Shown in pieces: positions 21,393-28,855 of a stretch of 36,655 nucleotides of DNA (the stretch's first letter is position 1; every line of letters starts with the position of its first letter). The position numbers and the translations under genes are program-made. Under the pieces are notes generated by a model, which saw only the letters and a list, made by a program, of their open reading frames with translations, did no database searches and was not told the origin of the DNA. The DNA lies in IMG/VR virus record IMGVR_UViG_3300024974_000013, positions 1 through 36,655 of that record. One strand, 5' to 3'. The DNA is from a virus.

Positions 21393-23156
21393 ATGAGCCC
21401 GGCCTACATTCAGCAATTGATTGCGGTGGCCGACCAGGTCGAGGCGGCAGCGCATGGCGAGAAAGAGGCGGTTTATCAACGTGCCTGCGAGTCGTTGGGA
21501 AAAAGCCGGGCGACGCTGCTGGCGCACCTGAAGCGTGTCGCAGTGCGCTGCCCGCGCAAGCGCCGCAGCGATGCGGGTCTGGTGGAACTGCCGCGCGAGG
21601 AAGCAGACGTGCTCTCGGCCTATCTGATGGAAGGATACCGTAAAAACAACCGTAAGATCACCAGTCTTAAGGAGGCGGTCGAGGTGCTGCGCGCTAACGG
21701 TAAGATCCTGGCCGGATGTATCGATCCGGAGAGCGGCGAGATTCGCCACCTGTCCGAGTCGGCCATCGCCAGGGGCTTGCGTGCCTATGCGCTGCATCCG
21801 GATCAGCTCCGCCAGGCGACGCCGCACACCTCGCTGCAATCGCTGCATCCGAACCATGTGTGGCAGGTAGATGCCTCGGTCTGCGTCGTGTACTACCTGC
21901 CAGACGGCGGCACCGGCATGGTCGAGCTGGATCAGGCGGTGCATTACAAGAACAAGCCCGAAAACCTGAGGGCGATCGAGCAGTTCCGGGTGATCCGCTA
22001 CGTGCTGTCCGACCACGCCTCGGGCCTGGTGCGCTGGCGCTATTACCCGCACGCCGAATCGGGCGTGCATACGGTCAGCTTTATGGCCTGGGCGATGGCT
22101 GACAAGACCGGCAACGATCCGTTCCGGGGCGCGCCGTTCATCGTGATGGTTGACCCCGGCGCGACCTCGGGCGGTCTGGTGCGGCGCTTCTGCGAGCGCA
22201 TGGGCATCGAACTGATCGTGAACAAGGTGAAGAATGCCCGCGCTAAGGGCAGCGTCGAGAAGGCCAACCACCTGGTCGAGACATCGTTCGAACAGGCCCT
22301 GCGCTACATGGCGCAACGGCCGCGCAATTTCGACGAGATCAACCGGCTGGCGGAAGGCTTCCAGATCGCCTGGAACTACAGCAAGGTGCACACCCGCCAC
22401 GGCCAGCCGCGCTTTGCGATGTGGATGACGATCACCCCGTCTCAGCTGCGCACGGTGCCCAGCGCAGACGTTCTGCTGAGCCTGGCGACCGACGAACCGA
22501 TCAAGCGCCAGGTGCAGGGCGACTTGACCGTATCTTTCAAGAACCGCACCTGGGACGTGTCGAAGGTGCCCGGCGTGCTGGTGAAAGGCGATGTGTATGT
22601 GCACTGGCACCCCTTCATGGCCGACACCGCGATGGCGGTGGTCTGGGGCGAAGACGGCCGCGAGCAGCATATTGCGTTGCCGGAGAAGCGGAAAAACGCG
22701 CTCGGCTTCTTTGAAGATGCGGCGGTGATAGGTGATGAGCACAAGGCCATGCCGGACACGCTGGCGGACACCAACCGCAAGCGTATTGCGCAGATCGCGG
22801 CCGGCACCACGACGGTCGAGGCGGCGGAGAAGAAACGCGGCAAGACCGATTACACACCGTTCAACGGCGAGATAGACCCCTTCGCGCACATGCCGAAAGA
22901 GGTGCCTACCATGCTGAAGCAACGCGGCACCGCGCAGGACCTGAACGCGCCGAGCGTGGAGCTGATCCGCATGAACCTGGTGCAGATGGCGCAATGGCTG
23001 CGCGGCAGGCTCCAGGACGATTACCGGCCGGAAATGCTGGCCGACTTGCAACGCCGGTTTCCCGAGGGAGCGACAGAACCGGATCTGGAATCCGTACTCG
23101 CCGACATTGCCGCAGGACGCACGGCGGCCGGGCGGGCACAGCTGAAAGCAGTTTAA
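21393..23156 (+). CDS. Transposase A (MuA-like DDE integrase)
   Basis: This 587-residue protein has the DDE catalytic core: Asp160 (HVWQVDASVC), Asp254 (IVMVDPGATSGG) and Glu289 (AKGSVEKANHLVE), with 34 residues between the last two. An N-terminal helix-turn-helix region (residues ~1-60) and a Mu-type beta-barrel region (VQGDLTVSFKNRTWDVSKVPGVLVKGDVYVHWHPF) surround it. The C-terminal 100 residues would bind the B protein. It cuts and joins the phage ends during integration and replicative transposition. GAGGA precedes the ATG; the gene follows the DUF3102-like gene by two bases. The N-terminus is shorter than MuA's and of BcepMu type. Confidence 0.95.
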   Translation: MSPAYIQQLIAVADQVEAAAHGEKEAVYQRACESLGKSRATLLAHLKRVAVRCPRKRRSDAGLVELPREEADVLSAYLMEGYRKNNRKITSLKEAVEVLRANGKILAGCIDPESGEIRHLSESAIARGLRAYALHPDQLRQATPHTSLQSLHPNHVWQVDASVCVVYYLPDGGTGMVELDQAVHYKNKPENLRAIEQFRVIRYVLSDHASGLVRWRYYPHAESGVHTVSFMAWAMADKTGNDPFRGAPFIVMVDPGATSGGLVRRFCERMGIELIVNKVKNARAKGSVEKANHLVETSFEQALRYMAQRPRNFDEINRLAEGFQIAWNYSKVHTRHGQPRFAMWMTITPSQLRTVPSADVLLSLATDEPIKRQVQGDLTVSFKNRTWDVSKVPGVLVKGDVYVHWHPFMADTAMAVVWGEDGREQHIALPEKRKNALGFFEDAAVIGDEHKAMPDTLADTNRKRIAQIAAGTTTVEAAEKKRGKTDYTPFNGEIDPFAHMPKEVPTMLKQRGTAQDLNAPSVELIRMNLVQMAQWLRGRLQDDYRPEMLADLQRRFPEGATEPDLESVLADIAAGRTAAGRAQLKAV

Positions 23157-23214
23157 CCGGCCATTTCGAGGGTATCCACGAAATGGTTACTCCTAACCAA
23201 CCAAGGAATTTTGA

Positions 23215-23436
23215 ATGCTGAGTTTTTTTACGCGACACCTGAAACCCAAAACCGTTGCCCCATCGACGACAGCCGAAGCGGGCAAGACCGATGCCGAACT
23301 GCTGATCCTGTATCGCCAGTTCGCCCGCAAGGCGCTGTTCCACAAAAACGTCAAGGTCCACATGAGCAAATACGATGCGGACCTGCTGGCGGCGATCGAT
23401 GCGGATATTCGCGGCGAGGAGCGCGCGCATGGCTAG
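23215..23436 (+). CDS. Small early protein of unknown function
   Basis: The 73-residue ORF begins MLSFFTRHLKPKTVAPSTTAEAGKTDAELLILYRQFARKALFHKNVKVHMSKYDADLLAAIDADIRGEERAHG and has an AAGGA site eight bases ahead of the ATG. It is helical and basic in the middle. It overlaps the next small gene by eight bases and lies between the transposase and the B gene, where BcepMu-type phages carry small accessory genes. No domain recognised. Confidence 0.65.
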   Translation: MLSFFTRHLKPKTVAPSTTAEAGKTDAELLILYRQFARKALFHKNVKVHMSKYDADLLAAIDADIRGEERAHG

Positions 23437-23644
23437 ATACACCATCACGATAGAAGACGGCGCCCCGGATGAACCGGTCACGGTCAGGGTTGACAAGCAT
23501 GTCCCGGCAAATGAAGACCCGCAGGCGCTCACCAAAGCGGGCAGGCTGGCGACCTATGCGCGGATCAAGCTGTTCGAACTGGAGCTGGCCGCCGAGTATG
23601 ACCACGGGCAACGCATGCAAGAGGCTGCCAGATGCTGCCACTGA
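23429..23644 (+). CDS. Small early protein of unknown function
   Basis: The 71-residue ORF (MARYTITIEDGAPDEPVTVRVDKHVPANEDPQALTKAGRLATYARIKLFELELAAEYDHGQRMQEAARCCH) starts after a GAGGAG site. The N-terminal 30 residues are beta-like (YTITIEDG, VTVRVDK), the rest helical. It overlaps the B gene by 13 bases, suggesting coupled translation. No domain recognised. Confidence 0.65.
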   Translation: MARYTITIEDGAPDEPVTVRVDKHVPANEDPQALTKAGRLATYARIKLFELELAAEYDHGQRMQEAARCCH

Positions 23645-24792
23645 AAACGCTGCTACAGCGAAAGGGAATGAGCCAGGCGCGCCTGGCGCGCAAGGTGAGC
23701 CTGAGCCCGGCGACGATCGCACAACTTTTGAACAAAGGCATTTGGCCGACCAATCCCCCGCGCGATGCGTTGCAGGCATCGATTACGGCGGTATTGACGG
23801 CCAAGGGCATCGCGGTTTCGGCCGCGCACTTCGAACCCGCGCCTATTGCAGAGGACGCGGAAAACAACAATAACGCCCAGGAGGGCATCGATATGTTACT
23901 ACGAAAACAAACTTTGTCGCCACAAGCCCGCAAGCACTTCGGCCTGTTCCGCGACCCGTTCGACAACGACGTGACCGAAGCCGGCGACGTTTTCGTGACG
24001 CCGGACAGCCGCTATGTGCGGGAAGCGATGTGGAGCACCGCCAAGCTGGGCGGCTTTATCGCGGTGGCCGGCGAATCCGGCAGCGGCAAGTCTACCCTGC
24101 GCCGCGACCTGATCGACCGCATCGCCCGCGAAGACGCGCCGATCGTGATCATGGAACCCTACGTGCTCGGCATGGAGGACAACGACATGAAGGGCAAGAC
24201 ATTGAAGGCCGGATCGATCGCCGACTCGATGATCCATGCGCTGAGCCCACTGGAAAAGCCGCGGCAGACGATGGAGGCGAAGGGCCGTCAGTTGCACCGA
24301 CTGCTGAAGGACAGCCGCAAGGCCGGCTTCGTGCATTGCCTGATCATCGAAGAGGCGCACGGCCTGAGCGTGCCGACGCTGAAGCATTTGAAGCGCTTCT
24401 TCGAACTGGAGGACGGCTTCACGAAGCTGCTGTCGATCATCCTGATCGGCCAGACCGAATTGAAAACCAAGCTCAGCGAGCGGGCGCCGGAAGTGCGCGA
24501 AGTCGTGCAGCGATGCGAGCTGGTGGAACTGGCGCCGCTGGACAGCCATCTGGACGGCTATCTCAAGTTCAAGTTCGAGCGGGTCGGCAAGGTGCTGGAT
24601 GACGTATTCGAAGCCGGCGCCCTGGACGGCGTGCGCGAACGGCTGATCTTTACCAAATCGAGCAAGAGCAGCCGGGAGACGGTCAGCCTGATGTACCCCT
24701 TGATGGTCAACAACCTGATCACCGGATCGCTGAACCAGGCCGCGAGCCTGGGCTTTCCGAAAGTGTCCGGCGATTTGATTCGGGAGGCGTGA
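23632..24792 (+). CDS. Target-DNA activator B, AAA+ ATPase (MuB/ExeA-like)
   Basis: Residues 1-60 are a helix-turn-helix (QARLARKVSLSPATIAQLLNKG), as in MuB. The ATPase follows: Walker A GESGSGKST (147-155), Walker B CLIIEEAH (236-243) and a sensor-like ILIGQTEL. A linker stretch HFGLFRDPFDNDV is typical of ExeA/TniB-like AAA proteins used by BcepMu-type phages. The protein binds target DNA, delivers it to the transposase and stimulates strand transfer; it also underlies target immunity in Mu. It overlaps neighbours on both sides. 386 residues, longer than MuB as I recall it. Confidence 0.9.
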   Translation: MLPLKTLLQRKGMSQARLARKVSLSPATIAQLLNKGIWPTNPPRDALQASITAVLTAKGIAVSAAHFEPAPIAEDAENNNNAQEGIDMLLRKQTLSPQARKHFGLFRDPFDNDVTEAGDVFVTPDSRYVREAMWSTAKLGGFIAVAGESGSGKSTLRRDLIDRIAREDAPIVIMEPYVLGMEDNDMKGKTLKAGSIADSMIHALSPLEKPRQTMEAKGRQLHRLLKDSRKAGFVHCLIIEEAHGLSVPTLKHLKRFFELEDGFTKLLSIILIGQTELKTKLSERAPEVREVVQRCELVELAPLDSHLDGYLKFKFERVGKVLDDVFEAGALDGVRERLIFTKSSKSSRETVSLMYPLMVNNLITGSLNQAASLGFPKVSGDLIREA

Positions 24793-24989
24793 TGAAATCA
24801 TGTGAGCACTGTAAATATTTTTGGCAACACACGACGCAGCTTGGAAAGTGTCGCCGGTATCCGCCTGTATTGGTCACACCTCAATATCCATGCGGCAATC
24901 TACATACAATTTCAGAGCACTATGATTTCCCTGTTTTACGAACTGATCAACTTTGCGGCGAATGGAAGGAACGACGGGAGGGCATGTAA
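24792..24989 (+). CDS. Small cysteine-rich early protein
   Basis: The 65-residue protein (MKSCEHCKYFWQHTTQLGKC, then RRYPPVLVTPQYPCG and LCGEWKERREGM) has cysteines at 4, 7, 20, 34 and 55, a layout found in small phage-encoded zinc-binding proteins with a closing CGEW. The ATG overlaps the B-gene stop (TGATG), with GGGAGG just upstream. Metal binding is likely from the spacing; function unknown. Confidence 0.7.
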   Translation: MKSCEHCKYFWQHTTQLGKCRRYPPVLVTPQYPCGNLHTISEHYDFPVLRTDQLCGEWKERREGM

Positions 24990-25402
24990 TGGCGAATCAA
25001 CTCGACGCGATCGGCAATGCCAAGGACATGCTGCCGGCATTCATCAATGCCGGACAGGCGGCCATGATATGCGGACGCAGGTCGTCGGAATGGACCTATA
25101 GCAAATTGCGCGACGACAAGACGTTCCCCTGCCCGCTGAACGGGCGCACAGGTCCGGGCGGCGCCAAAATGATCTGGCGGCGGCAGGACGTTGAGCAATG
25201 GGCGGCCAAGGAAAAGGTAGGCAAGGCAAAGGCGGCGGATGAACTGCCGCCCAGTTTTGCGGGAGAAATGGCGGTGCAGTTCATTGCCGGGCTATTCGAT
25301 CCGCCGCATGCCCTGGCAGAACGCCAACGGCGCATCGAGCGTGCGCGGCAGAACGGCGTCAAAAATAACCAACTTATCAGAATCGGGGGAGACTGGCTAT
25401 GA
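24989..25402 (+). CDS. Early protein with AlpA-like DNA-binding region
   Basis: Start at 24989 (MANQLDAIGNAKD) follows a GGGAGGG site and overlaps the previous stop. The 137-residue protein has a winged-helix-like piece (INAGQAAMICGRRSSEWTYSKLRDDKTFPCPLNGRTGPGGAKMIWRRQDVEQWAAKEK, residues 16-74) that resembles AlpA/excisionase type domains, with the wing ending in a W-R-x-x-D-V-x-x-W pattern. The C-terminal part is basic and helical. Role in early regulation or transposition accessory is inferred. Confidence 0.65.
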   Translation: MANQLDAIGNAKDMLPAFINAGQAAMICGRRSSEWTYSKLRDDKTFPCPLNGRTGPGGAKMIWRRQDVEQWAAKEKVGKAKAADELPPSFAGEMAVQFIAGLFDPPHALAERQRRIERARQNGVKNNQLIRIGGDWL

Positions 25403-25887
25403 GCCATTCAGATCAAGAGGTAGAGCGTTTCGGCGAGTTGTTTTGCCGACTGGAAGCCATGTATCGGGTGCGCAGCCAGCATGCGCTCTCGTTCGACCTA
25501 TTCATGACCGCGCCGGAGCAGAACGAGCGCTGGATCCACATTTATTTCGCCAATCGGCACCTGCTGGGAAACCGGCGCGAAGGCGCCAACGTCACGCTGC
25601 TGGCGTACCTGCAAAACGGGCCGGCCTTTGTGCTGCTCGGCGCGCAGTTGATGGACGAGCAGCAGCGCGACTCGATCGGCCTGGTCGCCGAACATGCGCT
25701 GCTGCCACGGCAGCGGGCGGCGGGCCAGGTGTTCGACACGATGAACGAATATGCGCTGCAAGAAGCCGCCGACAACCGCTTCGAACGCACGCATACCGTC
25801 GAGCGCCGCGGCGCCTGCTATGTCGAGGCGTTCCACGATTATCATCCGCCGGTCAAATGGAAAACGCGAGGTGTGCATGTCGCATAA
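25399..25887 (+). CDS. Early protein of unknown function
   Basis: The 162-residue product begins MSHSDQEVERFGELFCRLEAMYRVRSQHALSFDLFMTAPEQNERWIHIYFANRHLLG and has a helical C-terminal half (AGQVFDTMNEYALQEAADN). It overlaps its neighbours by four and eleven bases and shows the same GC-rich codon use as the rest of the early operon, so it is surely a phage gene. I do not recognise the family. Confidence 0.7.
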   Translation: MSHSDQEVERFGELFCRLEAMYRVRSQHALSFDLFMTAPEQNERWIHIYFANRHLLGNRREGANVTLLAYLQNGPAFVLLGAQLMDEQQRDSIGLVAEHALLPRQRAAGQVFDTMNEYALQEAADNRFERTHTVERRGACYVEAFHDYHPPVKWKTRGVHVA

Positions 25888-26209
25888 CGCAGAGCAAGGT
25901 TTGCCGGTGTTGGCCCTGGCCGTTGGCATTGGCGCGATCGGACTGATCGGCATAGGCCTGATGATGGTCCGGTTGCTTCGGGAGATGATCAGGGCTTCGG
26001 CTCCGCTCAGCCGGCGGGGGACTGTGGCAGAGCGGATGGCGGCGGCGGATCTTAAAGCAGCGGCCAAGCAGATAGCGGCGGCCGAGTGGAAAAGCGCGGA
26101 AAGAAAAGAGCCGGAGTATTGTTTTTATCCCGAATGCACCTGCCCTTTCGATGCGCCCGGCGGGACGGATTGGTGCCTGCGCAAACTGCCGCACAGGGGG
26201 CGCAAATGA
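25877..26209 (+). CDS. Single-pass membrane protein of unknown function
   Basis: The 110-residue product starts at 25877 (MSHNAEQGLPVLALAVGIGAIGLIGIGLMMVRLLREMI), giving one N-terminal membrane helix (residues ~9-31) and a basic, alanine-rich helical region. The C-terminus (EPEYCFYPECTCPFDAPGGTDWC) has four cysteines and may bind metal. The start overlaps the previous gene and the stop overlaps the next, so it belongs to the early operon. Function unknown. Confidence 0.7.
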   Translation: MSHNAEQGLPVLALAVGIGAIGLIGIGLMMVRLLREMIRASAPLSRRGTVAERMAAADLKAAAKQIAAAEWKSAERKEPEYCFYPECTCPFDAPGGTDWCLRKLPHRGRK

Positions 26210-26814
26210 AGCTGGCATGCCCATCCTGCGGCGCACTGATGAGCCTGGACATTATCGTCGCCCACGACGGCGCCCGCGATGCGGTGCAGATGGCGCTGAA
26301 TCTGCCGGCGCCGCTCGGCAAGCTGATCATCCAGTACCTGACCCTGTTTCGCCCGCAAAAGCGGCAGTTGACGCTGGACCGGGTGGCCGACATCCTGGCG
26401 GAGCTGCTGCCGCTGATCCTGGCCGAGCGCATCAGCCGCAACGGCAAGGAGCACCAGATCGCCCAGTTCGTGTGGGCGGCCGGGCTGAAGGAGATCATGG
26501 TCCGGCACAAAGACAAGCCGTTGACCACGCCGCTGAAAAACCACGGCTATCTGTTCGAGATATTGATCAGCCAGGCGGCCAGCGCCGAGGCCAAGATGGA
26601 AGCCAAACGCGAGGAACAGCGCCGGCAGCCGCCGGCGCGTGAACAGGAACAGCGCAGCGGCGGCATGAAGGATGTCGGCCAGCATCTGGCCGGCATGAAG
26701 GCGGCGCTGAAAGGCGGCCAGCAGGAGCCATCGATCAGCTTTGCGGAGCTGACCGCGATGGCGCAACAGAAAGAACGCGAACGTAACCAACCCCAAGAGG
26801 CAACACATGAGTGA
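26206..26814 (+). CDS. Early protein with N-terminal CxxC knuckle
   Basis: The 202-residue product begins MKLACPSCGALMSLDIIVAHDGARDAVQMALNLPAPLGKLIIQYLTLFRPQKRQLTLDRVADILAELLPLI, with a CPSCG knuckle and then a helical, winged-helix-like region. The second half is charged and glutamine-rich (KREEQRRQPPAREQEQRSGGM), probably disordered. Similar proteins stand upstream of DUF3164 genes in Mu-like prophages. A DNA-binding or replication-adaptor role is possible but not shown. Overlaps both neighbours. Confidence 0.7.
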   Translation: MKLACPSCGALMSLDIIVAHDGARDAVQMALNLPAPLGKLIIQYLTLFRPQKRQLTLDRVADILAELLPLILAERISRNGKEHQIAQFVWAAGLKEIMVRHKDKPLTTPLKNHGYLFEILISQAASAEAKMEAKREEQRRQPPAREQEQRSGGMKDVGQHLAGMKAALKGGQQEPSISFAELTAMAQQKERERNQPQEATHE

Positions 26815-27430
26815 TGTAGTAGAACAACCGATCAATACCCAGTACAAGCGCAACGCGCTCGGGCACCTGGTGCCCGTCGAGCAGATCGACGAAATCGACC
26901 TGATCAGAGACGAGCTGGTGGACAAGATCATCAAGAACAGCCGCCACCTGCAAGCCGCGATGCGCGACTTTAAGGGCCGCACGCTAACCGAGATCGATGC
27001 CTTCGTCGACCTGTCCGCCGCCGAATACGACACGCAGATCGGCGGCGCCAAGGGCAACGTGACGCTGACCAGCTTCGACGGCAAGTACCGGGTGCAAATC
27101 AAGAACCAGGCGAACATCGCCTTCGACGAGCGCCTGCAAGTCGCCAAGCAATTGATCGACGAACTGATTCACGAATGGGCGCAGGGCAGCCGTGGCGAAA
27201 TCCGAGCGCTGCTGGAGCACGCGTTCCAGACCGACAAGGAGGGTAACATCAACAAGGGCCGCGTGATCAGCCTGTTCAAACTGAAGATAGACGACCCGAA
27301 ATGGCTGGCGGCGATGGATGCGATTCGGGACAGCATGCAGGCATCGCACAGCAAGGAGTATCTGGGCCTGTACGAGCGGGGCAATGAAGACAAATACATG
27401 CGCATTAGTCTCGATATTGCGGGGCTGTGA
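26807..27430 (+). CDS. DUF3164 family protein (early)
   Basis: This 207-residue protein shows the DUF3164 pattern throughout: YKRNALGHLVPVEQIDEIDLIRDELVDKIIKNS, IGGAKGNVTLTSFDGKYRVQIKNQANIAFDERLQVAKQLID, HAFQTDKEGNINKGRVISLFKLKIDDPKWLAAMDAI and the terminal YMRISLDIAGL. The family occurs in the early region of most Mu-like prophages; its role is not settled, and it is sometimes mislabelled as a sulfate transporter. Full length, coupled to the gene before it. Confidence 0.92.
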   Translation: MSDVVEQPINTQYKRNALGHLVPVEQIDEIDLIRDELVDKIIKNSRHLQAAMRDFKGRTLTEIDAFVDLSAAEYDTQIGGAKGNVTLTSFDGKYRVQIKNQANIAFDERLQVAKQLIDELIHEWAQGSRGEIRALLEHAFQTDKEGNINKGRVISLFKLKIDDPKWLAAMDAIRDSMQASHSKEYLGLYERGNEDKYMRISLDIAGL

Positions 27431-27696
27431 TGGTTTGGGTAATGATCGACCTTTGTGACGGCAAAGAACCGCTCGGATTTTCCGTGAAAGAGGCAGACGA
27501 GGCAAGGCTGCGCCAGTTCATGGCCGACTGTCATGCAGACAAACTGGATGCGACGAGATACCGCCGGCTTAGAATTGAAAACGCAAAGCCCTATGCAGAT
27601 GGCTCATTGTTTGTCGGTTACGACAATGAACAAGGCGGATGTTGGGTTGGTTGCGATCTTGATGCGGCTATTGACGGCCTATTACAGGAGGGTTAA
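27430..27696 (+). CDS. Small early protein of unknown function
   Basis: The 88-residue ORF (MVWVMIDLCDGKEPLGFSVKEADEARLRQFMADCHADKLDATRYRRLRIENAKPYADGSLFVGYDNEQGGCWVGCDLDAAIDGLLQEG) starts at an ATG overlapping the DUF3164 stop; a GTG three bases earlier is also possible. It ends one base into the GemA ATG. It appears slightly AT-richer than its neighbours and may be a recent addition. No domain recognised. Confidence 0.65.
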   Translation: MVWVMIDLCDGKEPLGFSVKEADEARLRQFMADCHADKLDATRYRRLRIENAKPYADGSLFVGYDNEQGGCWVGCDLDAAIDGLLQEG

Positions 27697-28160
27697 TGGA
27701 CACAAAAAAACAAACCGACAACCGCCAGCGCCTGTACACGCTGCTGCAAGTCGGCAAACAGAAGCTCGGCTGGGACGACGAGTTCTATTATGGCATCTGG
27801 CTGCCGATGCAGGGCGCGACCAAGAACGCCGACGACCGGTATTCGGCGACCACGCTGGACATCGGCAAGCTGACGCAGGCGGTCGAGACGATGAAGCGGG
27901 CAGGCTTCAAGGTCAAGGCCAAGGCCGATACCAGCAACCGCCCATTGGCCGGCGATGCGCAGTCGAAGAAGATCCGCGCGCTATGGCTGCATCTGCACGC
28001 CATCGGCGCGGTGCGCGATCCGTCCGAGGCGTCTTTGAACGCCTACGTCAAGCGGCAGACCGGCATCGAGGCGCTGCAATGGCTCAGCGAGAAGCAGGCC
28101 AGCGGGGTGATCGAGGTGCTGAAGCGTTGGCAGAAGCGCGTCGAGACGCCCTTAGTTTGA
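27696..28160 (+). CDS. gemA: GemA-type regulatory protein (Mu gp16 homologue, DUF1018)
   Basis: The 154-residue protein follows the GemA/DUF1018 pattern: RLYTLLQVGKQKLGWDDEFYYGIWLPMQGATKNADDRYSATTLDIGKLTQAVETMKRAGFKVK, then KKIRALWLHLHAIGAVRDPSEASLNAYVKRQTGIEALQWLSEKQASGVIEVLKRWQKR. In Mu, GemA affects host gene expression and DNA topology and stands just before mor, as here. The start codon overlaps the previous stop. Full length. Confidence 0.92.
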   Translation: MDTKKQTDNRQRLYTLLQVGKQKLGWDDEFYYGIWLPMQGATKNADDRYSATTLDIGKLTQAVETMKRAGFKVKAKADTSNRPLAGDAQSKKIRALWLHLHAIGAVRDPSEASLNAYVKRQTGIEALQWLSEKQASGVIEVLKRWQKRVETPLV

Positions 28161-28166
28161 TAAAAT

Positions 28167-28193
28167 GCGGGGGTCTTATTCAACGGCCCCCGC
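28167..28193 (+). promoter_or_regulatory. Hairpin directly before the Mor start codon
   Basis: GCGGGGG (28167-28173) and CCCCCGC (28187-28193) are perfect partners with a 13-base loop, and the right arm ends two bases before the ATG of the mor-like gene. No Shine-Dalgarno site is visible between gemA and mor. The hairpin would cover the ribosome landing site in the mRNA, and could limit Mor synthesis or act as a weak terminator. Confidence 0.55.
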
Positions 28194-28195
28194 CC

Positions 28196-28597
28196 ATGAT
28201 TGACCTCCCCCTTCACCTGTTACCCTCCAAACTGCGCGAGATCGCCGAATACTGCGGCAACGATACCGCGATGCTGCTACTGGAACACGCCGGCGGCGGT
28301 ACCATCCTCGTCATTAAACCCGAAAATTTGGACTCTATGCATAACCTGGTCATTTGGTTGGGCGTCGAGCGGGCGCAGAAGTTCTGCGACGCCTTTGCAG
28401 GCGAGATCATCAAAGTCCCCCGCGCCGCGGCGGCGCTGCGCACACTCCGCAACCAGAAGATCCGCGAGGAACGCCGGGCCGGGGCGACGCTATTCACGCT
28501 AGCCCGGCGCTACGGCATGACCGATCGCCAGATTTCGGCCATTCTCGGCAACGAGGAGACTAAAGCGGACCAATTCGATCTGTTCGGGATGCCATGA
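28196..28597 (+). CDS. mor: Mor-type transcription activator
   Basis: The 133-residue protein has the Mor/C layout: an N-terminal dimerisation helix region (LPSKLREIAEYCGNDTAMLLLEHAGGGTILVIKPENL), a middle helix (MHNLVIWLGVERAQKFCDAF) with a hydrophobic strand and a C-terminal helix-turn-helix (TLRNQKIREERRAGATLFTLARRYGMTDRQISAIL). Mor activates the middle/late promoters of Mu-like phages by binding dyads without a -35 box. The start at 28196 is chosen because it opens the family pattern; a hairpin precedes it. Confidence 0.9.
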   Translation: MIDLPLHLLPSKLREIAEYCGNDTAMLLLEHAGGGTILVIKPENLDSMHNLVIWLGVERAQKFCDAFAGEIIKVPRAAAALRTLRNQKIREERRAGATLFTLARRYGMTDRQISAILGNEETKADQFDLFGMP

Positions 28598-28734
28598 TGA
28601 ACTGGCATGTCGTCGAATATTACCGATTAAAATCCTGGATGGCGTCTGATCGCCGCGAGTTTGTATCGCAGTGGTTCTGGTACACCCAGGCCGAGCTGGA
28701 AGCCGATCCTAACTGGAAGGCGCCGAGAATCTGA
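28594..28734 (+). CDS. 46-residue small protein coupled to mor
   Basis: A short ORF (MMNWHVVEYYRLKSWMASDRREFVSQWFWYTQAELEADPNWKAPRI) starts at ATG 28594 overlapping the mor stop in an ATGATGA cluster. It is rich in tryptophan and tyrosine and helical. The tight coupling and natural composition suggest a real gene, though it is too short for certainty. Function unknown. Confidence 0.5.
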   Translation: MMNWHVVEYYRLKSWMASDRREFVSQWFWYTQAELEADPNWKAPRI

Positions 28735-28762
28735 TATAGGGCGCGCCCCTACTTAAACCGCC

Positions 28763-28784
28763 TAGTCCGAAAGCCTTCGGATTA
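28763..28784. terminator. Hairpin after the early operon
   Basis: TAGTCCGAA (28763-28771) pairs with TTCGGATTA (28776-28784) over the loop AGCC, with one G-U pair. It follows the end of the early operon by about 30 bases. No T tract comes after it, so it may be a factor-assisted or weak terminator, or an RNA element at the early/late boundary. Confidence 0.4.
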
Positions 28785-28811
28785 TCCGCACGACCCGCCC
28801 CCGATAAACTA

Positions 28812-28847
28812 CTCCGGACTTCGTTATTTACCGCTACCCGTCCGGAG
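28812..28847 (+). promoter_or_regulatory. Inverted repeat upstream of the endolysin (possible activator site or RNA hairpin)
   Basis: CTCCGGAC (28812-28819) and GTCCGGAG (28840-28847) form a perfect 8-bp inverted repeat around a 20-base AT-rich centre. The right arm ends in the GGAG that serves the GTG start of the endolysin at 28856. It could be a dyad for Mor at a late promoter or an RNA hairpin hiding the ribosome site. The stretch 28735-28855 has no gene. Confidence 0.5.
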
Positions 28848-28855
28848 CGCTGCAT

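Noticed and set aside
21387-23051. Long leftward open frame (over 550 codons) opposite the transposase
   Set aside because: It is an antisense shadow produced by GC-rich codon use; composition is dominated by R, H, Q, A with no domain, while the plus strand encodes a clear DDE transposase.
23899-24801. Leftward 300-codon frame opposite the B gene
   Set aside because: Antisense shadow; the plus strand has Walker A and B motifs and overlaps its neighbours as expected.
26125-27147. Leftward 340-codon frame opposite the early genes
   Set aside because: Antisense shadow of two coupled plus-strand genes, one of them a definite DUF3164 member.
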